Shown here piece after piece: positions 1 to 9,852 of a stretch of DNA of 40,352 nt. A program made the translations under genes and the position numbers. The stretch's first letter is position 1, and each line of letters starts with the position of its first letter. The notes under the pieces are model-generated. The model was not told the DNA's origin, did not search any database, and worked only from the letters and a program-made list of their open reading frames with translations. Source of the stretch: Methanobacteriota archaeon (lineage in GTDB: Archaea; Thermoplasmatota; Poseidoniia; Poseidoniales; Thalassarchaeaceae); contig PBMO01000016.1 of assembly GCA_002722595.1 (NCBI GenBank), forward strand, positions 1 to 40,352, given 5' to 3'.

Positions 1-357
1 AGATCTTCCTGCACTTTCTACATAGGAAAGGTCAGGCTTAAGATCGTGCGAAACAGGAGTTGGAACCGTGACGATTAGCACGTCGCATTCTGCTGTTGCT
101 TCTGCAGTACTTCGAGTAATGTGCCAGCGATCTGAATCAGGTGAAGGAATCATGTTGTCCAAATCAGGATCTCCTAGAGGGTTCCGACCTTCATGCAGAG
201 CAGTAACAATGCGTTCGGAAAGGTCGACTCCCCAGACATTGAATCCAGCATCACGGAAACCTATGGCTGTTGGAAGTCCAACGTAACCAAGTCCAATGAT
301 TCCAACGTTCAATTCGCCAGAATCGGCTCGAGAGGCAAACGAAGCATCCCATCCCAT
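1..357 (-). CDS. Nucleotide-sugar dehydrogenase (UDP-glucose/UDP-ManNAc dehydrogenase family), N-terminal part, truncated by window start
   Basis: Reverse-strand translation from ATG at 357: MGWDASFASRADSGELNVGIIGLGYVGLPTAIGFRDAGFNVWGVDLSERIVTALHEGRNPLGDPDL...; GxGYVGLP Rossmann motif typical of the family. Open to the window edge. Alternative in-frame start at 384. Confidence 0.85.
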   Translation of the reverse strand, partial: MGWDASFASRADSGELNVGIIGLGYVGLPTAIGFRDAGFNVWGVDLSERIVTALHEGRNPLGDPDLDNMIPSPDSDRWHITRSTAEATAECDVLIVTVPTPVSHDLKPDLSYVESAGRS

Positions 358-436
358 GTTTTTGGCGCCTAACTCTTGCTTCATGAAGCCCTCGGTTGAC
401 CAAATGCATCAAAGAACGCCACCCGTAGGGTGGCAT

Positions 437-1369
437 ATGCGAGTTTTCGTGACAGGAGGTTCTGGCTTCATCGGCTCGCATGTTTGCGAAACGCTACTCG
501 CTCAGGGAATCGAAGTGATTTCATTTGACAACCATTCTAGTGGGAAGAATCGAATTTCGGGAATAACACACATTGAAGGCGACATCTGCAATTTACAGCG
601 GCTAGAAAAAGCAATGCATGGGTGCACACACATAGCCCATCTTGCTGCACTTGCATCTGTTCCAGCATCAGTTGCAGATCCTGAACTTTCCGAATCGATA
701 AATCTCCATGGTACATTGAATGTTATAGAAGCGGCAAAAGCAAACGGAATCAAGCGTATTGTGTTCTCAAGCACTGCAGCAGTATACGGAAACACGTCCG
801 AATATCCTGTTACGGAATCTACGGCCACAAGTTGTCTTTCACCCTATGCTGAAGATAAGTTGGCGGCTGAAGCTGCTCTATTGTCATCCGGCCTTGAAGT
901 CATACTACTCAGATATTTCAATGTCCATGGGCCTAGGCAGGATCCAAAAGGCGCATATGCAGCGGTTATTCCTTCCTTCATTGATTCTTTAATGAATCAC
1001 AAATCTCCTCGAATATTCGGGACCGGAGAAGCGACAAGAGATTATGTCAGGGTCCAAGATGTTGCTGAAATCAATCTCCTTGCACTAACAGCAGAAAACA
1101 ATGATGCAGTTTCTCAAGTCTATAACGTGGCTTCCGGTTCAACAGTTTCTGTGCTCGAACTATTCGAAACAATCAGGGATTTACTCTCTGAGAAGGATGA
1201 ATCAATATCTGCAATTGCTGCAGATTTTTCCCCCCCAAGAGATGGCGATATTCTTCATTCATCGGCTTCAATCGATAAGGCTCGAGAACTGCTTAAGTTC
1301 AATCCTGAGACTGATCATCGGCTTGCCCTGCAAGCGACGGTGGAGGCGTATTGGGATCAGCGCGTGTAG
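437..1369 (+). CDS. NAD-dependent epimerase/dehydratase (UDP-glucose 4-epimerase-like, extended SDR)
   Basis: MRVFVTGGSGFIGSHVCETLL, later SSTAAVYG and SPYAEDKLAAE (YxxxK), LRYFNVHGPRQDP. Start placed at 437 rather than the ORF start at 296. Confidence 0.92.
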   Translation: MRVFVTGGSGFIGSHVCETLLAQGIEVISFDNHSSGKNRISGITHIEGDICNLQRLEKAMHGCTHIAHLAALASVPASVADPELSESINLHGTLNVIEAAKANGIKRIVFSSTAAVYGNTSEYPVTESTATSCLSPYAEDKLAAEAALLSSGLEVILLRYFNVHGPRQDPKGAYAAVIPSFIDSLMNHKSPRIFGTGEATRDYVRVQDVAEINLLALTAENNDAVSQVYNVASGSTVSVLELFETIRDLLSEKDESISAIAADFSPPRDGDILHSSASIDKARELLKFNPETDHRLALQATVEAYWDQRV

Positions 1370-2150
1370 GCGCAACCGGGAAATCCTCATCCTGTCCATT
1401 TTCTGTGAAGTGTCCTTTACTGACAAGGTCGCCCAATTTACTCACTCCAGCCTCAATCAAATCGGGATCGGAACTCTCTGCCCTTTCCCATGCTTCTTGT
1501 GCTTTGACATCCTTTGCAATATTTGCTTCTTCCACCAATTGTTCAGCGGCTGTTAAATCATCTTCTAAGCCTTCGAATTCTGGACGCGCAGTCATTGCAT
1601 CTACGCGAGGCATACTGGAATCAATTGTATCTGCCCCAGAACCTTCTGCAGGTCCTTTTGGATCCCTCCCTCTTGTTTTGTATACAACACGTCCCCATTT
1701 GTCCTTCTCCTTGGCCATTGCCCCGCCTTTCTCGGGGCGCATGACGACATCGAGGATGTCAGTGCCCCCTGGTATGCCCAATACTCGGGCTGCAACACCC
1801 TTCCCCTCTTGTTCTAGAAGAGGCGCAATATCTAGGCCATCCATCATTGCATTCTGGATTTGGCTGTAGCGTTGATTTCCTGAGACGCGACCAAACACTA
1901 CTCCAATAATTAGTGTGAAAGCCAGAGTAAGTATTGCTTCAGGTTCTGACAAATCTCGCTCAAAGAAATAGAGCAAAGAAAGTGCAATAAGAAAACCAAG
2001 TGGGACCCAAATTACAGTCCGTTGAGTGATGAGGTCTTGGCGCAACCTTTCCATCTCTTTTGCACCGAGTGGAGCCGCTCCGACCCAGTCCAAGTCTTCG
2101 TCTGACACGGGAGTCCCTATGCGGCAACAGGATTGAAGGCTTCTATCCAA
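1299..2150 (-). CDS. Hypothetical membrane protein (two predicted TM segments, acidic C-terminus)
   Basis: 283-aa ORF with hydrophobic segments VIWVPLGFLIALSLLYFF and AILTLAFTLIIGVVFG; the true start is probably internal. The 3' end overlaps the epimerase gene convergently. Confidence 0.65.
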   Translation of the reverse strand: MDRSLQSCCRIGTPVSDEDLDWVGAAPLGAKEMERLRQDLITQRTVIWVPLGFLIALSLLYFFERDLSEPEAILTLAFTLIIGVVFGRVSGNQRYSQIQNAMMDGLDIAPLLEQEGKGVAARVLGIPGGTDILDVVMRPEKGGAMAKEKDKWGRVVYKTRGRDPKGPAEGSGADTIDSSMPRVDAMTARPEFEGLEDDLTAAEQLVEEANIAKDVKAQEAWERAESSDPDLIEAGVSKLGDLVSKGHFTENGQDEDFPVAPTRADPNTPPPSLAGQADDQSQD

Positions 2151-2938
2151 TTATCATCTTCGATATTGTTTATTGCCCTAGCCTTTAGATGCAAATCAGG
2201 TATTGCAGGCGTTGTTCTTTCAGTCCTTTCAGAGATAGTTGGTAGGTTGATACTATGTTCTAAATTATCAGATCCACTAACCAAAACGGAATCTTGAACG
2301 GATACGTTTGAAGTGCGAGGTTCTAAGGCCAATCGATGCAACAAATCAGACATGGTTCTCTGCATTTCACGACTCTGTTCAGCAAAGGCTTCTGTAAGCC
2401 TTCCGCTTTCGTCCGCAAGTTTACGTTGTGCTAGATGGGCTTGAGTTGATTGTGAACCAATTACATGTTGCATTGTTTGCATCATTTCCTCCCACCTGTG
2501 GTTGACATCTCCAATTCGATTTTCAAATTGCGACAACACTCTTTCCTGTGATTCAATCAATCTCTGCGCCTCCTTCATTGCACGTGCTTGTGCCTGGAGA
2601 GTTTCGCGTTGGCTCTCGATTAGTTTACGCGCTTCAGGTGCACCAACAGAGTCGCGCCTTTGCAACTCGGCAAGAACACTGCTCAATTCCTGACTTTGTA
2701 TGTTGACTTCATACTCAAGCCGGCCAATTTGTCCACTTGCTTCTTTCAGCTTGACATATTGACTACTGATAACACGCCTTAATTTGCGTTTATCTGCACT
2801 ATGCCTTGGCAATTCAAAAAACAACATTACGTACGTACCAATAATGGCACCTATCGTCACTTCCCCCAAAATTATTGTTAGCCAAATACCCGTTGCGAGC
2901 CCGGCTAAGATAGATACTAGTCTCGACATCCCAATCAA
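2117..2938 (-). CDS. Hypothetical membrane-anchored coiled-coil protein
   Basis: 273-aa ORF; N-terminal hydrophobic region then long Gln/Glu/Arg-rich heptad-like region. Confidence 0.7.
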   Translation of the reverse strand: MIGMSRLVSILAGLATGIWLTIILGEVTIGAIIGTYVMLFFELPRHSADKRKLRRVISSQYVKLKEASGQIGRLEYEVNIQSQELSSVLAELQRRDSVGAPEARKLIESQRETLQAQARAMKEAQRLIESQERVLSQFENRIGDVNHRWEEMMQTMQHVIGSQSTQAHLAQRKLADESGRLTEAFAEQSREMQRTMSDLLHRLALEPRTSNVSVQDSVLVSGSDNLEHSINLPTISERTERTTPAIPDLHLKARAINNIEDDNWIEAFNPVAA

Positions 2939-2999
2939 TTAATTGTGAGTCGAGTACCATATAGAAAGAAGCGTGGGGGGTCCCGGGGGCCCAATACAC

Positions 3000-3692
3000 T
3001 TAACCGAGTGCGAACTCATTCTCTTCAACTTCAATTATGATGCCTTGTTCTAGTAACCACTCGATTGCTTCTACTAAGTCTTCAGAGTCGATTCCCCTAG
3101 GGGTCAATGCAATCCCCAAATTTTCTAGAGACACAAATGCATCTCCTGTTGCAAGTTCGTTCTCCAAGTGGAGTAGTACCGCTTGGGCACAAATTGCTAG
3201 GAGTGGGTCATCGCCAGAATCATCTTGCAGATAGGTTAGATGAGCGTATGCTGGGTGCGGCTCCCAAGAGTCATAATCGTCCTGGATTTCAGTTGGAACA
3301 CCTCCAGTTTCGAACATGTCGAATAAATTACTCTGCCGAGTTCCCTTTCGATCCAACTCAATATCATTACCGATTCGATTAGATAGCGCTTCCAATCGAG
3401 ATATTCTCTGTTCTAGGCGCATTTTCTCACGTCCCAAGTTAGCTTCAATTAGTCGCATTTCTTCAGTTGCCCTTTCGATAAGCCAGTCATTCATACTCCA
3501 ATCCGGGTCTAGTCTGAGCATTGTATCCCAGAGGCGCTGTATTTCCTCGGGTAGATTCGCCGCGTCTAGGCGAGGCGGCTCATCACCATCCGAGGATTTT
3601 CCCGACATCCCAATGAACTCTCTCGTGACGGTTCTTGAAGAGTTCGCTCTAGCGCTGACTTTTCTCTGAAGGCTCAGAATGCGCTCATTCAT
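3000..3692 (-). CDS. Hypothetical coiled-coil protein
   Basis: 230-aa ORF, same strand and spacing as the neighbouring genes; coiled-coil-like segment ATEEMRLIEANLGREKMRLEQRISRLEAL. Confidence 0.65.
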   Translation of the reverse strand: MNERILSLQRKVSARANSSRTVTREFIGMSGKSSDGDEPPRLDAANLPEEIQRLWDTMLRLDPDWSMNDWLIERATEEMRLIEANLGREKMRLEQRISRLEALSNRIGNDIELDRKGTRQSNLFDMFETGGVPTEIQDDYDSWEPHPAYAHLTYLQDDSGDDPLLAICAQAVLLHLENELATGDAFVSLENLGIALTPRGIDSEDLVEAIEWLLEQGIIIEVEENEFALG

Positions 3693-3717
3693 GTAGGGGT
3701 AGCGATTGGCGGGTGCA

Positions 3718-4908
3718 ATGACGTCCTACACACTGGCTCTACTTCCCGGCGATGGTATTGGCCGCGACGTCATGTTAGAGGCCGAAAAAATCATTTCCGT
3801 AGTTGAAAACAATACTCCTCTTTCATTCCAAATCAACAAAATTCCATGTGGAGGCAAGCATTACCTCGAAACAGGTGAAGAATGGCCTGAAGGAAGTTTC
3901 GAGTTTTGCAGAGATGAGGCGGATGCAATTTTGTTGGGTGCTATTGGTTGGCCAGGTGCTAAAACTGAAAGTGGAGATTTGGCTGGAGGCTCAGTGATTC
4001 TCGGTTTGCGAAGCGGTTTGGATCTATATGCAAATGTTCGCCCTATTCGATTATACGACGGTGTAAACCACAAAATTCATGGAAATTTCCAGCAAGTATG
4101 GAAGCCAGGGATGGTTGATATGGTCATTATTAGAGAAAACACAGAAGGGTTGTACCATTCTCTATTGCGTCGTTGCGCTGACGCCGCACAAGGGCGTGAA
4201 ACATGGGAACCCGGGGAAATGGATTTCCCAGGACTGGACGGAGAAGTCGCATGGGACCCTCGCCCTATATCTCGTCATGGCAGCGAGCGAGTAATCAGAT
4301 ATGCGTTTGAGATTGCAAGAAGGCGAAATGGAGCTCCAGTAGATGGCAAGACGCGTGTGACTTGTGTTGACAAGTCAAATGTAACTAGAGGTTGTCAACT
4401 ATTCAACAAAATCTACCACGAAATTGCAGAAGAATATCCCGATACAGAAACCGATCATGCATACATCGATGCATTCTCAATGTGGCTGGTCCGTCAACCA
4501 GAGTGGTTTGATGTGGTCGTCACCCCCAACATGTTTGGAGATATTAGTACCGATTTAGCCAGTGTTTTGCAAGGTGGAATGGGAATTGCTGCTAGCGCAA
4601 ATCTAGGCGATTCTCATGGGATGTTTGAGCCAGTACACGGTTCTGCACCAAAATATGCAGGCAAGAATACAACCAACCCAATAGCGATGATTAGTAGCGT
4701 ATCCTTGATGTTTGATTGGCTTGGGACAAAAAATAATGATCCAACATGCACTGCAATTTCGGATTCAATTGAGCAGGCAGTAAATCAGGTTCTTAGTGGC
4801 GATAAATTGACTTATGATTTAGGTGGCTCTGCAGGAACAAGTGAGGTGGGCGACTTGGTTTGCCAAATACTTGAGGAAAATCTTCGAAAGCACATCCCCA
4901 TCGCTTGA
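3718..4908 (+). CDS. Isocitrate/isopropylmalate dehydrogenase family protein
   Basis: MTSYTLALLPGDGIGRDVMLEAEKI; VTCVDKSNVTRGCQLF; VVVTPNMFGDISTDLASVLQGGMGIAASANLGD; FEPVHGSAPKYAGKNTTNPIAMISS. Confidence 0.93.
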   Translation: MTSYTLALLPGDGIGRDVMLEAEKIISVVENNTPLSFQINKIPCGGKHYLETGEEWPEGSFEFCRDEADAILLGAIGWPGAKTESGDLAGGSVILGLRSGLDLYANVRPIRLYDGVNHKIHGNFQQVWKPGMVDMVIIRENTEGLYHSLLRRCADAAQGRETWEPGEMDFPGLDGEVAWDPRPISRHGSERVIRYAFEIARRRNGAPVDGKTRVTCVDKSNVTRGCQLFNKIYHEIAEEYPDTETDHAYIDAFSMWLVRQPEWFDVVVTPNMFGDISTDLASVLQGGMGIAASANLGDSHGMFEPVHGSAPKYAGKNTTNPIAMISSVSLMFDWLGTKNNDPTCTAISDSIEQAVNQVLSGDKLTYDLGGSAGTSEVGDLVCQILEENLRKHIPIA

Positions 4909-4916
4909 TTTGAAAA

Positions 4917-5555
4917 TCATTGATTTTTCGCCCGCTCTTTCCGCAAGGCGTCCTCGAACTCATCCCAGAGTTCTTTCTCTACTTCTGCTCGAATCTGTGG
5001 CACCATTTCTGCAATAACCTGCTGGCGGATTTGGTCACGAATGGCTACAGCAACCTCTCCTACAATTTCTTGTTCTATTTCAGCTCGCAAACCTTCCCGA
5101 ATTTCTTCTATGTCGGTCAAAGGTCCTATTCCTTCATCTAACCCCTCAGCTTGACGTTTCAACAAACGAGCCCTTTCATTGGCCATATTCTCAATATGTT
5201 GTTCTAGTCGTTGAACAATTTCATTGCTCCATTCTGAGTGTGGATCAGGTAATCGACCCTGGCTGATTAATTGCTGTGATATTTGCACACTACGAATTCG
5301 TACAGCATCCCCTGATAGATAATCATTCGTTCCAGTAACAAAGGATAACATTGCTTCTACAAATTCACCCTCTGGAATATCGTTTCCACAACCTGGGCAA
5401 CCAGTTACAGGCCCTTCTTCGTTGGGACTTTCACTCTCGGATACTTTCCTTTGCTTCCGGCGAACAGGTTTACGCGGCTCATCAATATCAAAGGAGACTT
5501 GCGATGTGAGAAACCCATCCCCCTCACTAAGCAGCCTATCCTGTTCCTCTGACAC
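4917..5555 (-). CDS. Hypothetical protein with short CPGC zinc-ribbon-like motif and long charged helical region
   Basis: 212-aa ORF with CPGCGNDIPEGEFVEAML and an extended Glu/Arg/Gln-rich C-terminus. Confidence 0.65.
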   Translation of the reverse strand: MSEEQDRLLSEGDGFLTSQVSFDIDEPRKPVRRKQRKVSESESPNEEGPVTGCPGCGNDIPEGEFVEAMLSFVTGTNDYLSGDAVRIRSVQISQQLISQGRLPDPHSEWSNEIVQRLEQHIENMANERARLLKRQAEGLDEGIGPLTDIEEIREGLRAEIEQEIVGEVAVAIRDQIRQQVIAEMVPQIRAEVEKELWDEFEDALRKERAKNQ

Positions 5556-5630
5556 TCTAATCAGAAGTATCTAGAATCCCTTAATGGAAAAGAGTTCTGC
5601 TTAATTTGACACCACCAAAAGGAAATTGCG

Positions 5631-6398
5631 TTACTTCTGGAGATCCCGCAGCATTTCAGCCAACCCATCACTCAAATTTCCTCGGTTGTCCCATGATTCG
5701 TTGATTTGAGAACCCCCATCCTTCAGATATTTTAGGAGTATAGGGACGCATCTTGTTAACTGATCAACGATAGCAATCGTCGATGTCATAGCGGTCCTTG
5801 ATAGAGGGTTCAAATCGATGACGCATACAGTTTTACCCATTTCCACAAGGGCTTCACACCGGTCCCCATCCTCCAAAGGAACTAGGATTACATCTGATGA
5901 AAAAATCCCATTAGTATGACAATTAGCCCGAGGCCCCTCAAGCCCGGGAATCTTCGTATCAGGTTCCCTGCCTAGAAATTCGACACATTGAATATTTTCA
6001 GCCAACTCTGGATATTTCTCACACGCAGCAATTTTTTGTTCCTCTAAAGCACCCAGCAAAGCAGACATTCTCTCAGGGGTACGATAGTAGATATTGACTT
6101 CAATAGGACATTCGATTACTGCTGCACACGCGATTAAATCAATTCCTGCTAACGCCACGGTGTTTCCATTTACCGAAATCACTGGTTGGTTTGCAGCAAG
6201 AAGTTGTGAAGCGGTTTCCATGATTGCAGACTTTGCACTCTCAGTGGTTTTTTCACCCAATAGATAATCGAAAGCTTCCCCTCTCCCATGTGCAATTAAC
6301 GCGGAGTCTGCTAACAATCCAGCAGCAGCAGCATCAGTCATTTTTTTGCGAGCCATAAGGGATTCATATCTAGGATGAGATTCAGGGATCTCGCCCAT
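5631..6398 (-). CDS. 4-phosphopantoate--beta-alanine ligase (archaeal phosphopantothenate synthetase)
   Basis: IPESHPRYESLMARKKM, LIAHGRGEAFDYLLGEKTT, PVISVNGNTVAL, AKIPGLE-like TKIPGLEGPR, VILVPLEDGDRCEALVEMGKTVCVIDLNPLSRTA: recognised archaeal PPS signature. Confidence 0.92.
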   Translation of the reverse strand: MGEIPESHPRYESLMARKKMTDAAAAGLLADSALIAHGRGEAFDYLLGEKTTESAKSAIMETASQLLAANQPVISVNGNTVALAGIDLIACAAVIECPIEVNIYYRTPERMSALLGALEEQKIAACEKYPELAENIQCVEFLGREPDTKIPGLEGPRANCHTNGIFSSDVILVPLEDGDRCEALVEMGKTVCVIDLNPLSRTAMTSTIAIVDQLTRCVPILLKYLKDGGSQINESWDNRGNLSDGLAEMLRDLQK

Positions 6399-6400
6399 GA

Positions 6401-7453
6401 TTATGCCCCTTCAAAGATGCAAGTCAAATCGAGGGGTGGAGCTGCTCTGTGAAGCGAAGAAGTTGAGATAACATCGACCTTTGCCCCCTGCCAAGAATCT
6501 AATTCTTCGAAGATGATGTTTCCACTCGCTTCCAGAGTAACATATTCTCGTAAGCCACGAGTTTCTACATCCAAGGCAGCATCGCGCGACAATTCTGGAC
6601 CCATATTATCCAACATCACGTTTAATCGCCTTCCATCATCGTGTTCTAGCATCCTTTCAGCCCAAACTTCTGCTGCAGCGAGTGCTTCATCCAGCGTACG
6701 CACTTCGATTGTGACAAATGCCCCAACAGATTCAACGGGAATATCCCACAATGCATCCTTAATTCTGTGGATTTCATCCGAATTTTCCTCAACTAATGTT
6801 GCAAGGTCATTTTCTTTGAGCATTAATGCATCTGTTCGATTCAATCGATGGGTCAAGCCCCCTCCAACGGCTACAGCCGCCTTATCTAGGACTCCCCAAG
6901 CAGTTTTTCGCGTAGCTGCGATTGGAATTTGTGATTCCTTCACCCAACGGGAAGTATTCGTAGCAATCCCACTTAATCGGCCAAGTATGTTTAGTATTAT
7001 TCGCTCACAGACTAGGATTTGGTGCCGACATGCTTCGATTGTCAATAGGCACATACCATTCTCAACCTTCGCACCATCTCCAATGGTCCAAGTATATCTC
7101 GCCTCAGGCATCCATTCGCGAATCAACACATCTGCAGCATATACGCCTGCTAAAACCCCCTCTTGTTTACTCCTTATTTCTGCGCGTATTCTCTTATTAC
7201 TGGGTTGAATAGGCTCAAAAACACCTTCATCAGCAAGCAGAGTTGCAACCCACCTACGAGCACTATTGAGCAGGAAATCGGAGGCCCCATCGTCTCCAAA
7301 CAAGGCCCTCTTTCGATCATGTGGTAGGACTTTCCTCTCCACCCTCTCAACGGTCTCGGCTAGCACATCGCTTACATCACTCGCCGCATCTTGCGGCGGC
7401 ATATCTTCGGTGGACACCAGTTCGCCGAGAAGGGAGGGGGTTTTCACCCTCAC
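6401..7453 (-). CDS. nadC: Nicotinate-nucleotide pyrophosphorylase (carboxylating), quinolinate phosphoribosyltransferase
   Basis: AATRKTAWGVLDKAAVAVGGGLTHRLNRTDALMLKENDL; IEVRTLDEALAA; LDNMGPE; LEASGNI. N-terminus may start internally. Confidence 0.92.
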   Translation of the reverse strand: MRVKTPSLLGELVSTEDMPPQDAASDVSDVLAETVERVERKVLPHDRKRALFGDDGASDFLLNSARRWVATLLADEGVFEPIQPSNKRIRAEIRSKQEGVLAGVYAADVLIREWMPEARYTWTIGDGAKVENGMCLLTIEACRHQILVCERIILNILGRLSGIATNTSRWVKESQIPIAATRKTAWGVLDKAAVAVGGGLTHRLNRTDALMLKENDLATLVEENSDEIHRIKDALWDIPVESVGAFVTIEVRTLDEALAAAEVWAERMLEHDDGRRLNVMLDNMGPELSRDAALDVETRGLREYVTLEASGNIIFEELDSWQGAKVDVISTSSLHRAAPPLDLTCIFEGA

Positions 7454-7519
7454 GGATACACAATACTGACAAATTCACCATCAAGCGGCCTTTTGACTGA
7501 CGACCTATTCGGTTATTCC

Positions 7520-8599
7520 ATGCGACGGGTGGGCATTGTAGGCGATGGCCTTGCAGGACTCATTGCAGCCCGTTCAGCAGCACAAAGTGGTGCCGAAGTG
7601 TTGATTTTTGCTCGCTCAGAACCTATAGGAGGTTTAGCAGCTCCAGTACATGCAGATGCTGAGTGGTTATTCGATAGGATTCCATTGAACTGGAACAGAA
7701 CCAGTTATCTTGCAACGCTATTGAAAAGCATGGGTGTTGGAATCCATTCACGTAGAATGATACATACCCGTATGGCCTTCATTCTCGATGAAAAACGGCA
7801 CACATTGCCAGGAAACAAAGGACTGTTTTGGAAGAGCAATAGAAATGACGCACTTGAAGCCGATTGGTTGTCAGTAGTCAAGGCGACCAAGGCAAAGGAT
7901 CTGAGTAATCTAGAGGGTGCTGCAAAACACATGGCTACCTTATTATCTGTACTTTGGTCATTCAACACAACGCCAAACCTCGAAGCTTTGGAGCATCATA
8001 CTGTACGGAATTTTGGTCGTATACCAACAGATGGTTGGGCTGGTGTAAGTGGAAGATTGATTGCTGCATGTTCCCAATGGGATGTGACCTTCCATACTGA
8101 AGGACCAGTTCTCGGGTTTCGCCGAGATAAGAATGGAAACGTGGACGGAATCAAACGTAAAGGACGAATCATGCCTGTTGATGCCGTGATTCAAGCTCAC
8201 AACCGCTCAGATTCCACAATTTATGGCAGATATATTGGGACCTATGGAAATTTCATGTTACCTCATGTCGCCCTTTGGGATGTAGATAGAGAAGTACTGC
8301 TGGTAGATCTCGGGAGATTCGTAACAGATAGAATACCGAAAGAACACCGTAACAAGGTCACAATGTTCCATTGTTTTGCTTTCGGAGATCAGAATGATGC
8401 AGCGGAGAGAGTAGAGACCGTCCTAGACTCACAATGTTCGGGTTGGAGAAAGGGCATAATCCAAGATTTTCAGATAGAAGATTTACGCTTGCCAATAATT
8501 CCAGAACATGAATATGAGGACGGGATATACTATGCACACGTCGAAAATGCGGAATTAATTGGCAAAATGGCAGCTAATTCTCTATTGCCTGAAGGCTAA
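7520..8599 (+). CDS. FAD/NAD(P)-dependent oxidoreductase-like protein
   Basis: MRRVGIVGDGLAGLIAARSAAQSGAEVLIFARSEPIGGLA: dinucleotide-binding motif. Start chosen at 7520. Confidence 0.8.
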   Translation: MRRVGIVGDGLAGLIAARSAAQSGAEVLIFARSEPIGGLAAPVHADAEWLFDRIPLNWNRTSYLATLLKSMGVGIHSRRMIHTRMAFILDEKRHTLPGNKGLFWKSNRNDALEADWLSVVKATKAKDLSNLEGAAKHMATLLSVLWSFNTTPNLEALEHHTVRNFGRIPTDGWAGVSGRLIAACSQWDVTFHTEGPVLGFRRDKNGNVDGIKRKGRIMPVDAVIQAHNRSDSTIYGRYIGTYGNFMLPHVALWDVDREVLLVDLGRFVTDRIPKEHRNKVTMFHCFAFGDQNDAAERVETVLDSQCSGWRKGIIQDFQIEDLRLPIIPEHEYEDGIYYAHVENAELIGKMAANSLLPEG

Positions 8600-8813
8600 C
8601 TTCAGCCGCAGAGATACAGGCGAGAATATCGTCCATAATCGATTGCATTGATGCGATATCATCACACTCGACTCTGATGACAATTTCTCCCACACCGTTT
8701 CCATGATCGATAATACTGCAATCGAATAAATCAGGATCGTCTGCATCAATCGCTGCAAGTAACATTTGGGCTTTTGACAAGTCCCCTTTCCACCTTGCCT
8801 CACTCGTCGCCAC
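8574..8813 (-). CDS. KEOPS subunit Pcc1-like small protein
   Basis: 79 aa; pattern GEIVIRVECDDIASMQSIMDDILACISAAEVSL resembles the CTAG/Pcc1 family (beta-rich half then DxxSLRaslNdllrwl-like helix). Confidence 0.55.
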   Translation of the reverse strand: MATSEARWKGDLSKAQMLLAAIDADDPDLFDCSIIDHGNGVGEIVIRVECDDIASMQSIMDDILACISAAEVSLQAIEN

Positions 8814-8887
8814 GACAATGCGAACCCCTCCTCCCTCAAGTTTTCATCGGTCGGAATTGCCATCACCCTCTTCTCTCTCGGATAATC

Positions 8888-9832
8888 ATGGGAGGGCTTC
8901 TGAATTGGTATGATGAAAACGCCCGCCCCTTACCTTGGCGCATTCAAGAAGTGTCTCCATGGGAGACATTACTGGCTGAAATCATAATGCAGCAGACAAG
9001 GATGGAAACCGGTTTACCATATTGGGAACGTATTAGAAAAGCATATCCAAACCCCCAATCACTTGCAAATGATAGTGAAGAAAATCTGATGCTACTTTGG
9101 CAGGGCTGTGGATATTATGCCCGTGCTCGAAATTTATACAAGTTGGCAGTTACACTAGGCGAGGAAGATTTACCAACGGAATATGATGAGTTATTGAAAC
9201 TACCAGGAATTGGTCCTTATACAGCAGCAGCAATTTCTTCAATATGTCATAATCAACCAGTGGCTTGTGTAGATGGTAACATAAGGAGGGTTTTATCTCG
9301 TATTCACGCCATGGATTTGACGCCATCACAACTCAATTCAAAGGCGACTGAAAGACTCGATATCAGCCGACCAGGTGATTGGAATCAAGCTATGATGGAA
9401 CTAGGGTCACAAGTATGCACCCCGAGAAACCCAAGTTGTTCTGAATGTCCAGTAAATTCTACTTGTGGTGGCATGGCTTCAGGAAATCCAGAAAGTTGGC
9501 CTATCAAGAAAAAGAAAAAGCAGGTATCAATGTCCTTAGTGGCTCTAGTCATTCACAATCTGGAGGGAGTCCATTTAATTGAGCGGACCGGCAAAACACT
9601 TGGGGGCCTTTGGGGAATACCACTTGCTGAAGTGGGGACAGAATCCGATGATTTACTTCAGAATCGAGATGTGAAACACATTGGTACAATAAAGCACGAC
9701 TTCACTCACCGGAAATTGTTTGTTGATGTATACACAACAAATCCTAGAACAGGGGAAATGGTCACCAATCCTGATAACGCACCTCTCTCTTCCCTAGATC
9801 GAAAGATACTGTCATTGGTTGATGCTGTATAG
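8888..9832 (+). CDS. mutY: A/G-specific adenine glycosylase (HhH-GPD, FeS cluster)
   Basis: LLNWYDENARPLPWR; EIIMQQTRMETGLPYWERI; LPGIGPYTAAAISSI; VDGNIRRVLSR; FeS motif CTPRNPSCSECPVNSTC (C-x6-C-x2-C-x5-C); C-terminal NUDIX-like region. Confidence 0.93.
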   Translation: MGGLLNWYDENARPLPWRIQEVSPWETLLAEIIMQQTRMETGLPYWERIRKAYPNPQSLANDSEENLMLLWQGCGYYARARNLYKLAVTLGEEDLPTEYDELLKLPGIGPYTAAAISSICHNQPVACVDGNIRRVLSRIHAMDLTPSQLNSKATERLDISRPGDWNQAMMELGSQVCTPRNPSCSECPVNSTCGGMASGNPESWPIKKKKKQVSMSLVALVIHNLEGVHLIERTGKTLGGLWGIPLAEVGTESDDLLQNRDVKHIGTIKHDFTHRKLFVDVYTTNPRTGEMVTNPDNAPLSSLDRKILSLVDAV

Positions 9833-9852
9833 GCAACAATCTTGAGTGGTGG

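Noticed and set aside
2970-3000. GC-rich inverted repeat (ggggggtcccgggggccc) as a regulatory element
   Set aside because: Short intergenic stretch between same-strand genes; a chance or terminator-like structure is equally plausible and nothing distinguishes these.
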